From: Flavobacterium selenitireducens
GTDB taxonomy: Bacteria > Bacteroidota > Bacteroidia > Flavobacteriales > Flavobacteriaceae
Assembly (NCBI RefSeq): GCF_014748335.1
Contig: NZ_JAAVIY010000004.1
Span: 271,365 to 335,364, forward strand
Direction of reading: 5' to 3'
Length of the DNA: 64,000 nt
This document shows positions 17,063-26,662 of this stretch, piece by piece. The first letter of the stretch is position 1, and every line of letters begins with the position of its first letter. The position numbers and the translations under genes were made by a program. Under the pieces are notes generated by a model. It ran no database searches. It was not told the origin of the DNA and saw only the letters and a program-made list of their open reading frames with translations.

Positions 17063-17140
17063 AATCATCCAATTATCTCATCATCTAATTATCTCATCAT
17101 CTCATCATCTCATCATCTCATCATCTAATTATCCAATTAA
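17063..17140. repeat. ATCTAATT/CATCATCT array
   Basis: Short words CATCATCT, AATTATCT and AATTATCC are tandemly arranged and fill the whole gap between the membrane-protein gene and the DUF58 gene. The DUF58 stop TAA falls inside the first unit. It belongs to the same class as the arrays at 18640-18758, 23443-23968, 58979-59118 and 59310-59394. Confidence 0.85.
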
Positions 17141-18477
17141 AGAATCCCTCTCGCCTTGATCTCGAGGTACATATTGATGGTATCCAACGTCAAATCTTCG
17201 GGCGAGGTCAGCACCGAATAGATTCCGTATTTGCGCAATTCATTGACGATCAACCGTTTCTCAAACATGAATTTTTCGGCCACGACCTTGTCGTACACTT
17301 CGTGAATGCCTTCGGATTTCTTTTCGATGATCGAATTGAGTTCGGTGTTCTTAAAAAACACGACCACGAGCAAATGATGCTTGGCAATTCCTTTGAGGTA
17401 GCGCAATTGCCGGTGCAATCCGTCTAGGGTTTCAAAATTCGTGTACAAAACCACGAGGCTTCTATGGTTGACGTTTTTACGGATATCGGCATACAAACGG
17501 CTGTAATCGCTCTCAAAAAAATCGGTTTTGACGTTGTAGAGACTTTCGAGGATTTTCGCCATTTGGGACGAACGCTTTTCGGCAACGACGCGGTTCTCGA
17601 CCTTTTTCGAAAACGAAAACATACCCGCTTTGTCCTGTTTTTTGAGGATGACGTTCGACAAGACCAACGTCGCGTTGATCGCGTAATCGAGCAGGCTCAA
17701 TCCGTTGAACGGCATTTTCATCACGCGCCCTTTGTCGATCGCCATGTATACCGACTGGGATTTTTCGTCCTGGTATTGGTTGACCATGAAATTCGACTTC
17801 TTGGCCGTGGCCTTCCAGTTGATCGTACGGATGTCGTCTCCCGAAACGTATTCCTTGATCTGTTCGAATTCCATCGTATGGCCGATGCGGCGGATGCGCT
17901 TCACGCCGTATTGCGTCAGATGATGCGAAAACGCCATCAAATCGTATTTGCGCAGTTGGATGAACGACGGATACGTTTTGACCATCTGCTTGTCCTGGAA
18001 CCGGAAACGGCGCGAGACCAGCTGTAACGGAGACGATACGAAGATATTCAGGTGGCCGAAATGGTATTCGCCTCTTTCGGTCGGACGCAAATGGTACTGG
18101 AAATCATCTGCAGACGAAGCCGCGATTTTGCGTTCGATGTTGAAATCGCGTATCTGGAACTGTTCCGGAATCTCATCGATGACCTTCACGCCGATTGCGA
18201 ACGTGTAAAAGTTGCGCACTTTGACCAAGACGGGATTTTCGTCCCCGTTCGAAAATTTTTCGGGCAGTTCGCGCTCGCCTTCTATCGGATTTTTTGCCGA
18301 AAACAGAATCAGGATGTCGAGCACCAGGAACGTCATCAACGCCAGAAACAGGTAGCGCGCGGCATTGAAAAGGTTCGGGAAAAAGAACGCCAATACGAAA
18401 AACGTCCCGACTCCAATGAGGAGATAGAAAAAGAAGTTGTTGATGTACAACCCGAAAAGTCGGATGCGCTTTTTCAA
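17137..18477 (-). CDS. DUF58 domain membrane-anchored protein
   Basis: The 446-residue protein has two N-terminal membrane helices (about 13-33 and 41-61) and a von Willebrand-like DUF58 domain. The domain carries the hallmark YVSGDDIRTINWKATAK at 210-226 and a MIDAS-like AIDKGR near 246-251. DUF58 proteins pair with MoxR AAA+ ATPases and are thought to take part in assembly or stress processes at the membrane. Here the MoxR gene lies upstream on the same strand, separated by a repeat-filled 272-nt spacer. Function is inferred from the cluster. Confidence 0.88.
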   Translation of the reverse strand: MKKRIRLFGLYINNFFFYLLIGVGTFFVLAFFFPNLFNAARYLFLALMTFLVLDILILFSAKNPIEGERELPEKFSNGDENPVLVKVRNFYTFAIGVKVIDEIPEQFQIRDFNIERKIAASSADDFQYHLRPTERGEYHFGHLNIFVSSPLQLVSRRFRFQDKQMVKTYPSFIQLRKYDLMAFSHHLTQYGVKRIRRIGHTMEFEQIKEYVSGDDIRTINWKATAKKSNFMVNQYQDEKSQSVYMAIDKGRVMKMPFNGLSLLDYAINATLVLSNVILKKQDKAGMFSFSKKVENRVVAEKRSSQMAKILESLYNVKTDFFESDYSRLYADIRKNVNHRSLVVLYTNFETLDGLHRQLRYLKGIAKHHLLVVVFFKNTELNSIIEKKSEGIHEVYDKVVAEKFMFEKRLIVNELRKYGIYSVLTSPEDLTLDTINMYLEIKARGIL

Positions 18478-18749
18478 TGTTTACTTGTTTATGCGATTTT
18501 TAGTTTTGCTCCTTCGGCTGCGCCTGGTACGTTTGTGAAAATGTGGACAAGCGTTTTGTTATCGAATCGAGACTTGTTTAATTTTTTGAGAATCCTTTTT
18601 AATCGTCGAATATTCCATAGACCTTGCGAAACTTCCATTATCTCATCATCTAACTATTTCATTCGCTAATTCGCTAATTATCTAATTATCTAATTATCCC
18701 ATCATCTAATTACCTCATTCGCTAATTACCTCATTCGCTAATTCGCTAA
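18478..18749. repeat. Spacer with octamer array between moxR and DUF58 gene
   Basis: Positions 18478-18640 are mixed A/T-rich sequence with the GC-rich word CCTTCGGCTGCGCCTGG. Positions 18640-18758 are a tandem array of ATTCGCTA, ATTATCTA and ATTACCTC octamers. The array runs into the MoxR gene, whose TAA stop at 18752-18750 is made by the first unit. No gene is seen. Confidence 0.8.
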
Positions 18750-19802
18750 TTACCTCGGAATCTCCACCGACTCCAAAATCTGTCTTACGATCTCCACGCT
18801 GTTCAAGCCTTCCATTTCGCGTTCCGGAGTCACGATGACGCGGTGTTGCAAAACCGGGATCGCGGCTTCCTTGATGTCTTCGGGCGTGACGAAATCGCGT
18901 CCTCTCAATGCGGCAAAACCTTTTGAAGCGTTCAAAATCGCAATCGAGGCACGAGGCGAGGCGCCAAGATACAGGAAAGCGTTGCTGCGGGTGTTGATGA
19001 CGATCTTGGCGATGTACTCCACAAGCTGAGGTTCGACGACGATTTGCTTGACGAGCGCCTGGTAATGCCGGATCTGGTTGCCCGAAAGTACCGGCTTGAT
19101 GTTGCCGAGTTTGTCGTGATCCTGGAGCTTATGCTCACGCATGATGATGTCGATCTCTTCCGAAAGCTTCGGATATTCCACCGAAATCTTGAACAGGAAA
19201 CGGTCGAGCTGGGCCTCCGGCAAGCGATAGGTTCCTTCCTGTTCGATCGGGTTTTGCGTAGCCACGACAAGGAAAGGCGCGTCCATTTCGTACTGCTTTC
19301 CGTCGATGGTGATTTGTCGCTCCTCCATGACCTCGAAAAGCGCCGCCTGGGTTTTGGCAGGAGCGCGGTTGATCTCATCGATCAGGACCAGATTCGAGAA
19401 AATCGGGCCTTTGCGGAATTCGAACTCCGTGGTTTTCTGGTCGTAAACCGATGTTCCCAAAATATCCGACGGCATCAGGTCCGGAGTGAATTGTATGCGG
19501 CTGAAACCGATATCGGTAGATTTGGCGAGCAATTTCGCCGTGATCGTCTTTGCGACGCCGGGGACGCCTTCGAGCAGGACATGTCCGCCGGAAAGCAAGG
19601 CCACGAGCAATTGGTCGATCATTTTTTCCTGTCCGACGATCACGCTTGACAGCTCTCGCCTTACTTGTTCCAGGCTTGCGGAAAGCGGCGCGAGGTCGAG
19701 GCGGTTGCTGAAGCGCACGTCTTCGGATGAAGAAGTTTCATTCGTCGGTGCAAAACCTTCGCTATTATTTTCAAATTCTGGATTTTGGTTTTCGTTTTCC
19801 AT
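18750..19802 (-). CDS. MoxR family AAA+ ATPase
   Basis: The 350-residue protein has a disordered acidic N-terminus (about 1-40) and then a MoxR AAA+ core. Walker A is GVPGVAKT (79-86) and Walker B is [11 protein letters not shown] (138-148, D142-E143). The sensor region [21 protein letters not shown] is also present. Family members act as chaperone-like ATPases, usually with a VWA/DUF58 partner, here encoded next downstream. It starts 2 nt after the DUF4350 gene ends, so it belongs to that operon. Confidence 0.93.
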   Translation of the reverse strand: MENENQNPEFENNSEGFAPTNETSSSEDVRFSNRLDLAPLSASLEQVRRELSSVIVGQEKMIDQLLVALLSGGHVLLEGVPGVAKTITAKLLAKSTDIGFSRIQFTPDLMPSDILGTSVYDQKTTEFEFRKGPIFSNLVLIDEINRAPAKTQAALFEVMEERQITIDGKQYEMDAPFLVVATQNPIEQEGTYRLPEAQLDRFLFKISVEYPKLSEEIDIIMREHKLQDHDKLGNIKPVLSGNQIRHYQALVKQIVVEPQLVEYIAKIVINTRSNAFLYLGASPRASIAILNASKGFAALRGRDFVTPEDIKEAAIPVLQHRVIVTPEREMEGLNSVEIVRQILESVEIPR

Positions 19803-19804
19803 CG

Positions 19805-20986
19805 CTATGAGAGTTTTTCCAATGCGGAATTTATTTTGATTAGATCGCCTTCGACCGCCAGGTGCGGGCTTCTGCGGTGGTCGTTTATCAGGTCGACCGC
19901 CTGTCTGATGTCATCCGTGCTTTTTCCTGACTTCTGTTGCAGTTTCACAACAAAGGTCTCGTCGAGACGCGTCGTGTCGATATGATAATCGTTCCTGATT
20001 TTTTCGAGGAAATAAATGATTTTTTTATCGATGACGGTATTGTGGTCGCCTTCCTGGAAATAAAGGTTGCCGATCGTCTTGGCGAAGTCGACCGTCGTGT
20101 TCGGCAACGGGTCAAGGATCGGCACGATGCGTTGTTTGCGCCTGGCGTTGAAAATCATGAATCCGACCATTCCAAAAACGAAAATCAGCCAGGCCCAATG
20201 CAGAGCAGGTTGCGACCTTATAAAGCGCAATGGCGACCCACTGATAGAGGACATGTCTTTCGAAACATGCCAATAAGTCTCGGCCTGAGGCAGATAAGAA
20301 AGCACTTTTTCGGCATATTCGCTGTGGTCCGCCTTGAGCAAATGTACGTTGGTGAACGCGGCCGGTGTCGTATGCAGCAAAAACGCTCCGTTGCGGTAGT
20401 AGACCTTGACGAAATTGGGGCGCAAGCTATCGGATTCGAAACTGCCCAAGATTTCGGTGTTTTCCTGATCGAAACCAGAGAAATACGCCGGCATCACGTC
20501 TTCGTGCATCGCATAGGTTTTCTTGCCGAAAATACTGTCTTTGAATTTCAGCCTGAGCGTGTCCCTCAAATTGAACTTCGTCCTGACTTCGATTTTGAGA
20601 CTGTCCTTGAAAATGTCCGGCAACGTGCCCATGCTCACGAAAGCCGTATTGCCGTGACCGACGAAATAGAAAATCTCCTCCCACGATTGTTTGTCGAGGT
20701 TGTCGGCCCGGGAAATGGCCATTATGTTTCCGTTGGCTTTGTAGGCATTGGTCCCGTAGTCGTAGATCGAGTCGAAAAACTCGTAAGGGCTGCGCCTGAT
20801 GCGGTGAACATCTGTCCCGAGCAACTGGTCTACTTCGCGATTGAATACGTAAAGCCCGAGCGGGATCTTGTCGTAAGCGGAATACGTCGGCGTCCAGTCG
20901 ATTGGTTTTGGCTGGCTTCCGTCGAGCCAGATGATGAGCCCGAAAAGCGCCACGAGGAACATGATGTAATACTTGAGCTTTCCCAT
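19805..20986 (-). CDS. DUF4350 domain membrane protein
   Basis: The 393-residue protein has one N-terminal membrane segment (about 6-21), a soluble region that should face outward, a second membrane segment near 263-283 ([16 protein letters not shown]), and a C-terminal cytoplasmic helical domain. This is the DUF4350 layout found in MoxR/DUF58 clusters. Its ATG overlaps the DUF4129 stop (TGATG) and it ends 2 nt before the MoxR start, so the three are co-translated. The biochemical role is not known. Confidence 0.85.
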   Translation of the reverse strand: MGKLKYYIMFLVALFGLIIWLDGSQPKPIDWTPTYSAYDKIPLGLYVFNREVDQLLGTDVHRIRRSPYEFFDSIYDYGTNAYKANGNIMAISRADNLDKQSWEEIFYFVGHGNTAFVSMGTLPDIFKDSLKIEVRTKFNLRDTLRLKFKDSIFGKKTYAMHEDVMPAYFSGFDQENTEILGSFESDSLRPNFVKVYYRNGAFLLHTTPAAFTNVHLLKADHSEYAEKVLSYLPQAETYWHVSKDMSSISGSPLRFIRSQPALHWAWLIFVFGMVGFMIFNARRKQRIVPILDPLPNTTVDFAKTIGNLYFQEGDHNTVIDKKIIYFLEKIRNDYHIDTTRLDETFVVKLQQKSGKSTDDIRQAVDLINDHRRSPHLAVEGDLIKINSALEKLS

Positions 20987-21717
20987 CAGTTGCGTTTTAT
21001 CGTTTTCTCGAATGCGGACACGGCGCGCGCAAACGTCGGTTCATCCAAGTCAAAATCGCCGTACCAGATATAGTTGAACAGGTAGGAGAGGTAGGCGAAG
21101 TCTTTTTTGTCAGCTTTGGATTTTATTTCGTACAGATAATCCGAATTCGTTTTTTCGATGTCCCAATCGATTATGCCACGTTTGGAGAACTGCTGCAACA
21201 CCCAAAGATAGTAATAGCGCACGGCCAGGCGTTTGTCTCCCGAGATCAGCGTTTCCTGTATCAGTTTGCCGAAGTCGGCTGTTTCGATGTTGCGTTCGAT
21301 GTCGTCTGCCGAAATCAGTTTTTTGGACGTGCTCCTGCCAAAAATCCAACTTCCTTCCTTGTTCATGATCGATTTTACGATGAGGTAAATCACCACGACG
21401 ACCAAAATAATCGCCAGTATCCTGAAAAACCAGGCCGCGGCCGTCAACGATTCTTCGCCTCCGAGCTGGAATAGCTTCTGGATGAGGCGTGCCAGCCATG
21501 CCTTAAATCGGTCCCACCAGGTTTCTTCTTCGGGTTTGGGGATGTAATTGAATTCCTCCGACTGGTATTTTTGTTTGAAATCGGGCGAAAAACGGCGTTC
21601 GACAATGGTGTCCGAAACAGCCGACTGGGCAACCAATGGAGGCTCTTCGTATACAATGCTGTCCTGAGCCTGTACCGATGCAACCGTCAACCACGTTACG
21701 AATAGAAACTTACGCAA
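20986..21717 (-). CDS. DUF4129 domain protein
   Basis: A protein of about 243 residues with a signal sequence (RKFLFVTWLTVASVQAQ), a periplasmic linker, one membrane helix (IILVVVVIYLIVKSIM) and a C-terminal cytoplasmic DUF4129 domain (AVRYYYLWVLQQFSKRGII). The preferred start is TTG 21717, which overlaps the SpoIIM stop by 8 nt and gives a compact signal peptide. A TTG at 21747 would add 10 residues inside spoIIM. It sits in the middle of the SpoIIM-DUF4350-MoxR-DUF58 operon. Confidence 0.8.
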   Translation of the reverse strand: MRKFLFVTWLTVASVQAQDSIVYEEPPLVAQSAVSDTIVERRFSPDFKQKYQSEEFNYIPKPEEETWWDRFKAWLARLIQKLFQLGGEESLTAAAWFFRILAIILVVVVIYLIVKSIMNKEGSWIFGRSTSKKLISADDIERNIETADFGKLIQETLISGDKRLAVRYYYLWVLQQFSKRGIIDWDIEKTNSDYLYEIKSKADKKDFAYLSYLFNYIWYGDFDLDEPTFARAVSAFEKTIKRN

Positions 21718-22681
21718 GGCTTTTGATGAATTTTTTGTGTACGACAATCGGATAAATCAAATAGTACCAGGAAATGAGCGCCAATGTGGAAAGTATGATC
21801 GCCGAGCTGAGCCAAATTGGCATATCGATCGAATAACGCGTGATAAAACCTTCGAGAAATCCTGCGGCAATCGTGAAAACCCAGGTACTCAGGAAAATCT
21901 TGAACGAGGCCATGAATCCGATTTTGAGCGAACTCAAACGCGAATATGTTTTGGGGAATAAAATCGAGGCGCCCAAAATAAAACCGGCCGCCGTTTCGAT
22001 CACGATGGCAAAAATCTCCATTGCCCCGTGAATCCAGATGCCGCGCACGCTTTCCCAAAAAACGCCTTTGTCGTAAAACATATATTGGAAAGCCCCGAGC
22101 ATGATCCCGTTCTGGAACGCGACCTGGAAGGTCATGATCCCGGCCGAAATGCCATAAATGAAACAACGCGCCCCAACATAAAGATTGTTGAGCGTAATGC
22201 CGATGAAACTTCCCCAGTTGCTACCCGATTTGTAAACCGCCACGGGATTGCCTTTGTCGATATTTTCCATGGTCATGTTCACGTAACCGTCGCCGAGTAT
22301 GAGCCTCACGAAATCCGTGTCGTTGGCGGCCGAGACCACACCAATGGCAACCGACAGGAAAAACAACACGAAAGCGTACAAGATATAGCGTCTGTAACCG
22401 TAGCATAGCAAAGGCACTTCGGTCTTGAAAAAATGAACGAGGCGGTTTTTTTCCATGCGCCTGGTCTTGTAAATGCGCTGGTAGACGCGGGCGGCCATGT
22501 CGTTGAGGTAAGAAACGATTTTGCTTTTCGGATAATACGTCTGGGCGTACGAAAGATCGTTGATCAGCTGAATGTAGAGGCTCGAAAGTTCGTCAGGGTT
22601 TTTTTTGTCGCCCGACGCTATGGCGCGTTCAAATTCAAACCATTTTTCTTTATTTTGCCTGATGAACGCTATTTCTCTCAT
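21710..22681 (-). CDS. Stage II sporulation protein M (SpoIIM/DUF95) family protein
   Basis: The 323-residue polytopic protein has a soluble helical N-terminus (about 1-95) and several membrane helices. Its signature HGAMEIFAIVIETAAG is the conserved SpoIIM/DUF95 motif. Outside sporulating bacteria this family accompanies RDD proteins and MoxR/DUF58 genes, so a membrane-assembly role fits better than sporulation. It is the first gene of the minus-strand operon. It starts 20 nt from the divergent RDD gene, leaving very little room for two promoters. Confidence 0.88.
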   Translation of the reverse strand: MREIAFIRQNKEKWFEFERAIASGDKKNPDELSSLYIQLINDLSYAQTYYPKSKIVSYLNDMAARVYQRIYKTRRMEKNRLVHFFKTEVPLLCYGYRRYILYAFVLFFLSVAIGVVSAANDTDFVRLILGDGYVNMTMENIDKGNPVAVYKSGSNWGSFIGITLNNLYVGARCFIYGISAGIMTFQVAFQNGIMLGAFQYMFYDKGVFWESVRGIWIHGAMEIFAIVIETAAGFILGASILFPKTYSRLSSLKIGFMASFKIFLSTWVFTIAAGFLEGFITRYSIDMPIWLSSAIILSTLALISWYYLIYPIVVHKKFIKSLA

Positions 22682-22701
22682 GGGACGCTAAAATAGGAAT
22701 T

Positions 22702-23445
22702 ATGACCCAATTATCAATAAACACCACACAAAATGTGAACATCGTCTTTACGGCGGCCACGGTAGGCGATCGCATCCTGGCTTGCCTCGCGGACTGGCTC
22801 ATCAAAATAGCGTACATGATCCTGGTTTACTACACGATTTTCGTCTACTCCGGCCTCATGGAGCAGTTGGACAAGATGGATAACTGGTCGGCGGGCGCCA
22901 TTATAGTGGTTTGTTATCTTCCCGTCGTGTTTTATACCTTGGTTTTTGAAAGCTGGCTCGAAGGTCAAACCTGGGGAAAGCGCCTGCTCAAGATTAAAGT
23001 GGTCAAGATCGATGGTTACCAGGCGTCATTTTCGGATTATCTCGTCAGGTGGTTTTTCCGGCTCGTCGATCTTATGATGTTCAACGGACTGATTGCGGTA
23101 ATTTGTGTTTCGGTGTCCAAAAAAAGCCAACGATTAGGTGACATGGCCGCCGGTACGTCCGTGATCACGCTCAAGAGCAAGGTCAACATCAGCCATACGA
23201 TTCTCGAGGATATCGGTAGCGAATACGTTCCGACTTATCCGCTGGTGATCAAATTGTCGGACAACGATATCCGCATCATCAAGGAAACGTTCAACAACGC
23301 CATCGGGAGGCACGATTTCGAAACCGTCAGCAAACTCGTCAATAAAGTCGAAACGGTTTCCGGAATCCGGAACCAGTCCGGCAACAACAGCGATTTTTTA
23401 CGGACGATCATCAAGGATTACAATTTTTACACGAGAGGTAATTAG
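22702..23445 (+). CDS. RDD family membrane protein
   Basis: The 247-residue protein has the RDD signature near the start (GDRILACLADWLIK, about 22-35), further membrane helices to about residue 145 (LVRWFFRLVDLMMF), and a soluble C-terminus. RDD proteins are small membrane proteins, some linked to ion transport; the role here is unknown. It is divergent from SpoIIM, a pairing seen in related genomes. Its final codons GGT AAT TAG fall in the first unit of the octamer array that follows. Confidence 0.88.
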   Translation: MTQLSINTTQNVNIVFTAATVGDRILACLADWLIKIAYMILVYYTIFVYSGLMEQLDKMDNWSAGAIIVVCYLPVVFYTLVFESWLEGQTWGKRLLKIKVVKIDGYQASFSDYLVRWFFRLVDLMMFNGLIAVICVSVSKKSQRLGDMAAGTSVITLKSKVNISHTILEDIGSEYVPTYPLVIKLSDNDIRIIKETFNNAIGRHDFETVSKLVNKVETVSGIRNQSGNNSDFLRTIIKDYNFYTRGN

Positions 23446-23968
23446 TCAATTAGTCAATTAGCGAATTAGCGAATTAGTCAATTAGCGAATTAGTCAATTA
23501 GCGAATTAGTCAATTAGCGAATTAGCGAATTAGTTAATGTGGTAATTGACGGATGGCCTCGCGGTAAATCTTGCAGAACGGATTTTTTTAAACTCATTAT
23601 TCTTTATTGTATTTTACTAGCACATCATTATCAAACTCCGACCGCTAATTTCCACATTCGCCATATATTCATTCGCTAATTGCCACATTCACTAATTTTT
23701 TCATCCGTTCGGCTGCGCCTCGGGCCGCTAATTATCAAATTATCAAATTATCAAATTACCAAGTTATCACATCTTCTACCATTCGCTAATTCGCTAATTA
23801 TCAAATTATCAAATTACCAAGTTATCACATCATCTACCATTCGCTAATTGACTAATTCGCTAATTATCAAATTATCAAATTACCAAGTGATCACATCATC
23901 TACCATTCGCTAATTATTTCATCCGTTCGGCTGCGCTTCGGGCCGCTAATTATCAAATTCGCTAATTG
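23443..23968. repeat. Large octamer repeat region
   Basis: Positions 23443-23535 are a perfect-phase tandem array of about 11 octamers alternating GTCAATTA and GCGAATTA, beginning inside the RDD stop codon. Positions 23536-23640 are unremarkable A/T-rich sequence. Positions 23640-23968 are minus-sense versions (ATTCGCTA, ATTATCAA, ATTACCAA). They are interrupted twice by CGTTCGGCTGCGCCTCGGGC-type words (23706-23725 and 23930-23949). The region ends 2 nt before the TRIC gene's ATG. No gene or RNA is seen in the 525 nt. Confidence 0.85.
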
Positions 23969-23970
23969 AA

Positions 23971-24576
23971 ATGTTCTACTACCTAAACGTCATCGGAACC
24001 ATGGCTTTCGCCGTATCGGCATCGCTCACGGCCATGAATAAAAAACTCGATCCGTTCGGCGTGTTCGTGATCGCTTTCGCCACTTCGGTAGGAGGAGGGA
24101 CGTTGCGCGATGTGCTCATCGGGAATACGCCCGTGGGCTGGATGCGAGACCTTAACGTGGTGTATTTCATCATCGCAGGATTCCTGCTGGCGGTGATTTT
24201 CCGGAAGAAACTCGACAAATTGCGCGTATCCTTGTTTTTGTTCGATACCATCGGGCTTGGCGTTTTTACCCTTATCGGAATCGAGCAGGGCATCGCAACC
24301 GGTCTGCATCCTGTGATTTGCGTGGCATTGGGGACCATGACGGCCTGTTTCGGAGGCGTGATCCGCGATATTTTGTGCAATGAAATCCCCGTCATTTTCA
24401 GGAAGGAAATTTACGCGACGCTGTGCATCGTAGGCGGGATTTTCTTTTTTACGCTTCGGGATGCGTTCAGGATGAACCAGGACGTGCTCTATATCACGAC
24501 CTCGGCGCTGATCATCACATTGCGGCTTTTGGCGGTGCGTTACAAATGGTACCTCGCGCCCCTGGATCGCAATTGA
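23971..24576 (+). CDS. Trimeric intracellular cation channel family protein (YicG/UPF0126-like)
   Basis: The 201-residue membrane protein contains two copies of a three-helix unit. Each has the glycine-rich kink characteristic of TRIC/UPF0126: GGGTLRD (about 47-53) and GGVIRD (about 129-134). Prokaryotic TRIC proteins form trimeric cation channels. The ATG follows the repeat array by 2 nt, so no ordinary promoter spacer exists. The stop abuts the stop of the convergent secreted-protein gene with no gap. Confidence 0.9.
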   Translation: MFYYLNVIGTMAFAVSASLTAMNKKLDPFGVFVIAFATSVGGGTLRDVLIGNTPVGWMRDLNVVYFIIAGFLLAVIFRKKLDKLRVSLFLFDTIGLGVFTLIGIEQGIATGLHPVICVALGTMTACFGGVIRDILCNEIPVIFRKEIYATLCIVGGIFFFTLRDAFRMNQDVLYITTSALIITLRLLAVRYKWYLAPLDRN

Positions 24577-26373
24577 TCACTGCGTGATGTACAGAAAACC
24601 CGTAAACGGTTCCGGGTAATCGGGATCGTTGAGGTCGAGCACGTAATAATAGGTGCCGTCCGGCACGTTTCCATCCGACCATTTCAGGCCTTTCGTAAGA
24701 CGGCCGTCCCACTCTGGGATATTGTTGTTTCCGGTCCAGACGAGCGCGCCCCATCTGTTAAATACGGAAATCTTGTGGTGCATGAAGATGTCCCGCAAGC
24801 CATCGATGTGGAAGTAGTCGTTGATCCCGTCTCCGTTGGACGAAATGAAATTATAAATCTTCGGCGGACAATTGCGCACCCTAAGCTCAAAATTCCCTGC
24901 GTTAAAACAGTTTTGGCCCTGAATCCTGAAGTAGATCAGATAGGGCGTGGCATTCGCGTGGAAATTATGGGCGTCGAGAATTTCATTGCTGCCATTTTCC
25001 GCATCTTCCAGGCTGTGATGGAAGGTGACCACCTCGCCGGGATTTAATCCGATCGTATCGTAATAGCCGGAAAAATCGAAAATCCCCGAAGTCAAGCCCT
25101 TGTTACACGAAAATACGGTCTGCGGCTGATTGAATTCCGGCAGCGGCATCAGGATTCCCGAAGTTTCCGAACCATTGTTGCCTTCGTTGAGTTCGGTGAC
25201 GATTCCCGTTCCGTTTCCGATATCGTCAACCGATAACGTGATGGTGAAATCGGACGTGACCGAATTAGGCAAAGTCAACGTAATCTGTCCTGACTCGGCC
25301 GACCCGATCGCGATTGGTTGCTGGGTCGTCGCGCTCGAAAGAAGGACATCACCGAGGTAAAATGCAATGGGTGTGTTCGCTGGCAGCGTGTCGGTACTGT
25401 TGACATTATACACCGTATAATCGAGCACCACGGTTTGAGAGTTGCAGAAAGTTTCGAGGTTATCGGCTGCGATGGTGGCGTCCGGCAACTGGCTGTTGAG
25501 TTTGGTCACGATGGCGTTTACCATTACGACATCCTGGTTCGATTTGAGCGTGATCTCGGCCGTGGTATCGCCAATATTGATGTTTCCTTGGATGTTGTAG
25601 ACATCGAGATCCATATTGTAGAGGTTCTCGGAATTGGTGAACGTGTTGGTGCCGTTGAAAGCATTGTCCTCCGGATTCAGTGCATTGCTGAGCAAGTCCT
25701 CGTTTATGCTCAGCGATTCGAGGTTGGCGATGTTGCGGTCGCCTTCCCAAGCCAGGAAACCGATTTTGGCGCCCACATTGTCGATCACATTAAGGCTGTC
25801 GAGCATAATGGTTATTTCGTAAGGCACCGACTGCATTCCGTCGTACACGTTGAGTTGGTTCAACGGAAGCGCGTCGTTCTTGTACACCACGACAATGGCC
25901 CATCCGGCGAAATTGGTGCGGTTCTGGAACGCATAGCCGATGTAGTCCGAGACATCGAGTTCACTAAGGGTGTAATTGCCGTTTCCGGTATTTTGGACGA
26001 GCGATGTGACATCCGCGAAAGCGCTGAAATAATTATAGGTCAGCCCGCCGCTTAACCATTCGTGGGAAAATGTCCGTTCTGCAACAATCGGTGTGGCATT
26101 CAACTTTACGCTGAAATCGCCGAATCCGCAACCGGCCCAATAGAGGTAAGCCGCCTCGATCTCATCGTCCGGTCCGAGTGTAAAATTGGCGGAAGTGGAC
26201 GTCAATACAGACGGCGAGATCATATAGGAATTCTCCTGTGGATTCATCGTATTGCCAAAAAAAACGAAATCAAACCGACCGTTGAATTGCTGGAAGAGCG
26301 AAATATCCTGCGCACAGAGCGTGCAACAGAATAAAAGACAGGCGATAAGTGGGGAAAGTAATCCTGGCTTCAC
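24577..26373 (-). CDS. Type IX secretion substrate with gliding-motility C-terminal domain
   Basis: The 598-residue secreted protein has a GTG start, signal peptide (about 1-21, ending LCAQ), a long beta-rich N-terminal region (about 40-260), a CARDB/Ig-like segment (about 290-400) and a C-terminal domain from about residue 505. That domain has FISSNGDGINDYFHI, ISVFNRWGALVW and DGTYYYVL, the gliding-motility-associated (type B) sorting signature. It should be exported by the type IX system and attached to the cell surface. The ligand is unknown. Confidence 0.9.
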   Translation of the reverse strand: MKPGLLSPLIACLLFCCTLCAQDISLFQQFNGRFDFVFFGNTMNPQENSYMISPSVLTSTSANFTLGPDDEIEAAYLYWAGCGFGDFSVKLNATPIVAERTFSHEWLSGGLTYNYFSAFADVTSLVQNTGNGNYTLSELDVSDYIGYAFQNRTNFAGWAIVVVYKNDALPLNQLNVYDGMQSVPYEITIMLDSLNVIDNVGAKIGFLAWEGDRNIANLESLSINEDLLSNALNPEDNAFNGTNTFTNSENLYNMDLDVYNIQGNINIGDTTAEITLKSNQDVVMVNAIVTKLNSQLPDATIAADNLETFCNSQTVVLDYTVYNVNSTDTLPANTPIAFYLGDVLLSSATTQQPIAIGSAESGQITLTLPNSVTSDFTITLSVDDIGNGTGIVTELNEGNNGSETSGILMPLPEFNQPQTVFSCNKGLTSGIFDFSGYYDTIGLNPGEVVTFHHSLEDAENGSNEILDAHNFHANATPYLIYFRIQGQNCFNAGNFELRVRNCPPKIYNFISSNGDGINDYFHIDGLRDIFMHHKISVFNRWGALVWTGNNNIPEWDGRLTKGLKWSDGNVPDGTYYYVLDLNDPDYPEPFTGFLYITQ

Positions 26374-26557
26374 TTGCGATTTTTGTTTTTAAAGATACGG
26401 ATTTTGGAAAAGGTTGCCTCGTGCAAATGAGAAGTTACGGGTTTGCGGTAAGGATTCGGGTGTCTCTGATACCAATTGATGCAAATGGGCTGACTTGAGT
26501 GATTTAACATTTTCGGCACAAAACCTGTAATTCGGTGTCGCGAAATTTCGTTATTTT
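26374..26557. other. Divergent spacer upstream of secreted-protein gene
   Basis: A/T-rich spacer. On the minus strand TATCTTTA, one base off the TAnnTTTG word, lies about 20 nt before the GTG start of the secreted-protein gene and may be its -7 element. Nothing else is recognised. Confidence 0.4.
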
Positions 26558-26590
26558 AGACCTAACAAATTTGTGAAATTTGTTAGGTCT
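26558..26590. repeat. Perfect 15-bp inverted repeat
   Basis: AGACCTAACAAATTT (26558-26572) and AAATTTGTTAGGTCT (26576-26590) form a perfect hairpin with loop GTG. It resembles flavobacterial intergenic palindromes such as the one at 4556-4580. The loop GTG is in frame with the downstream gene but is unlikely to be its start. Confidence 0.8.
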
Positions 26591-26662
26591 TACCCGAAGG
26601 TTCGCAATTCCGTCCTCAGTTTGCGCAAAAAAACCTTAATTTGCCTTCACAAACAGCCAACC

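Noticed and set aside
19937..21073. 378-codon open frame opposite the DUF4350/DUF4129 genes
   Set aside because: Antisense to two conserved genes, with no recognisable domain.
23443..23968. Octamer array considered as CRISPR
   Set aside because: Units are 8 nt, without unique spacers, and there are no cas genes in the window.
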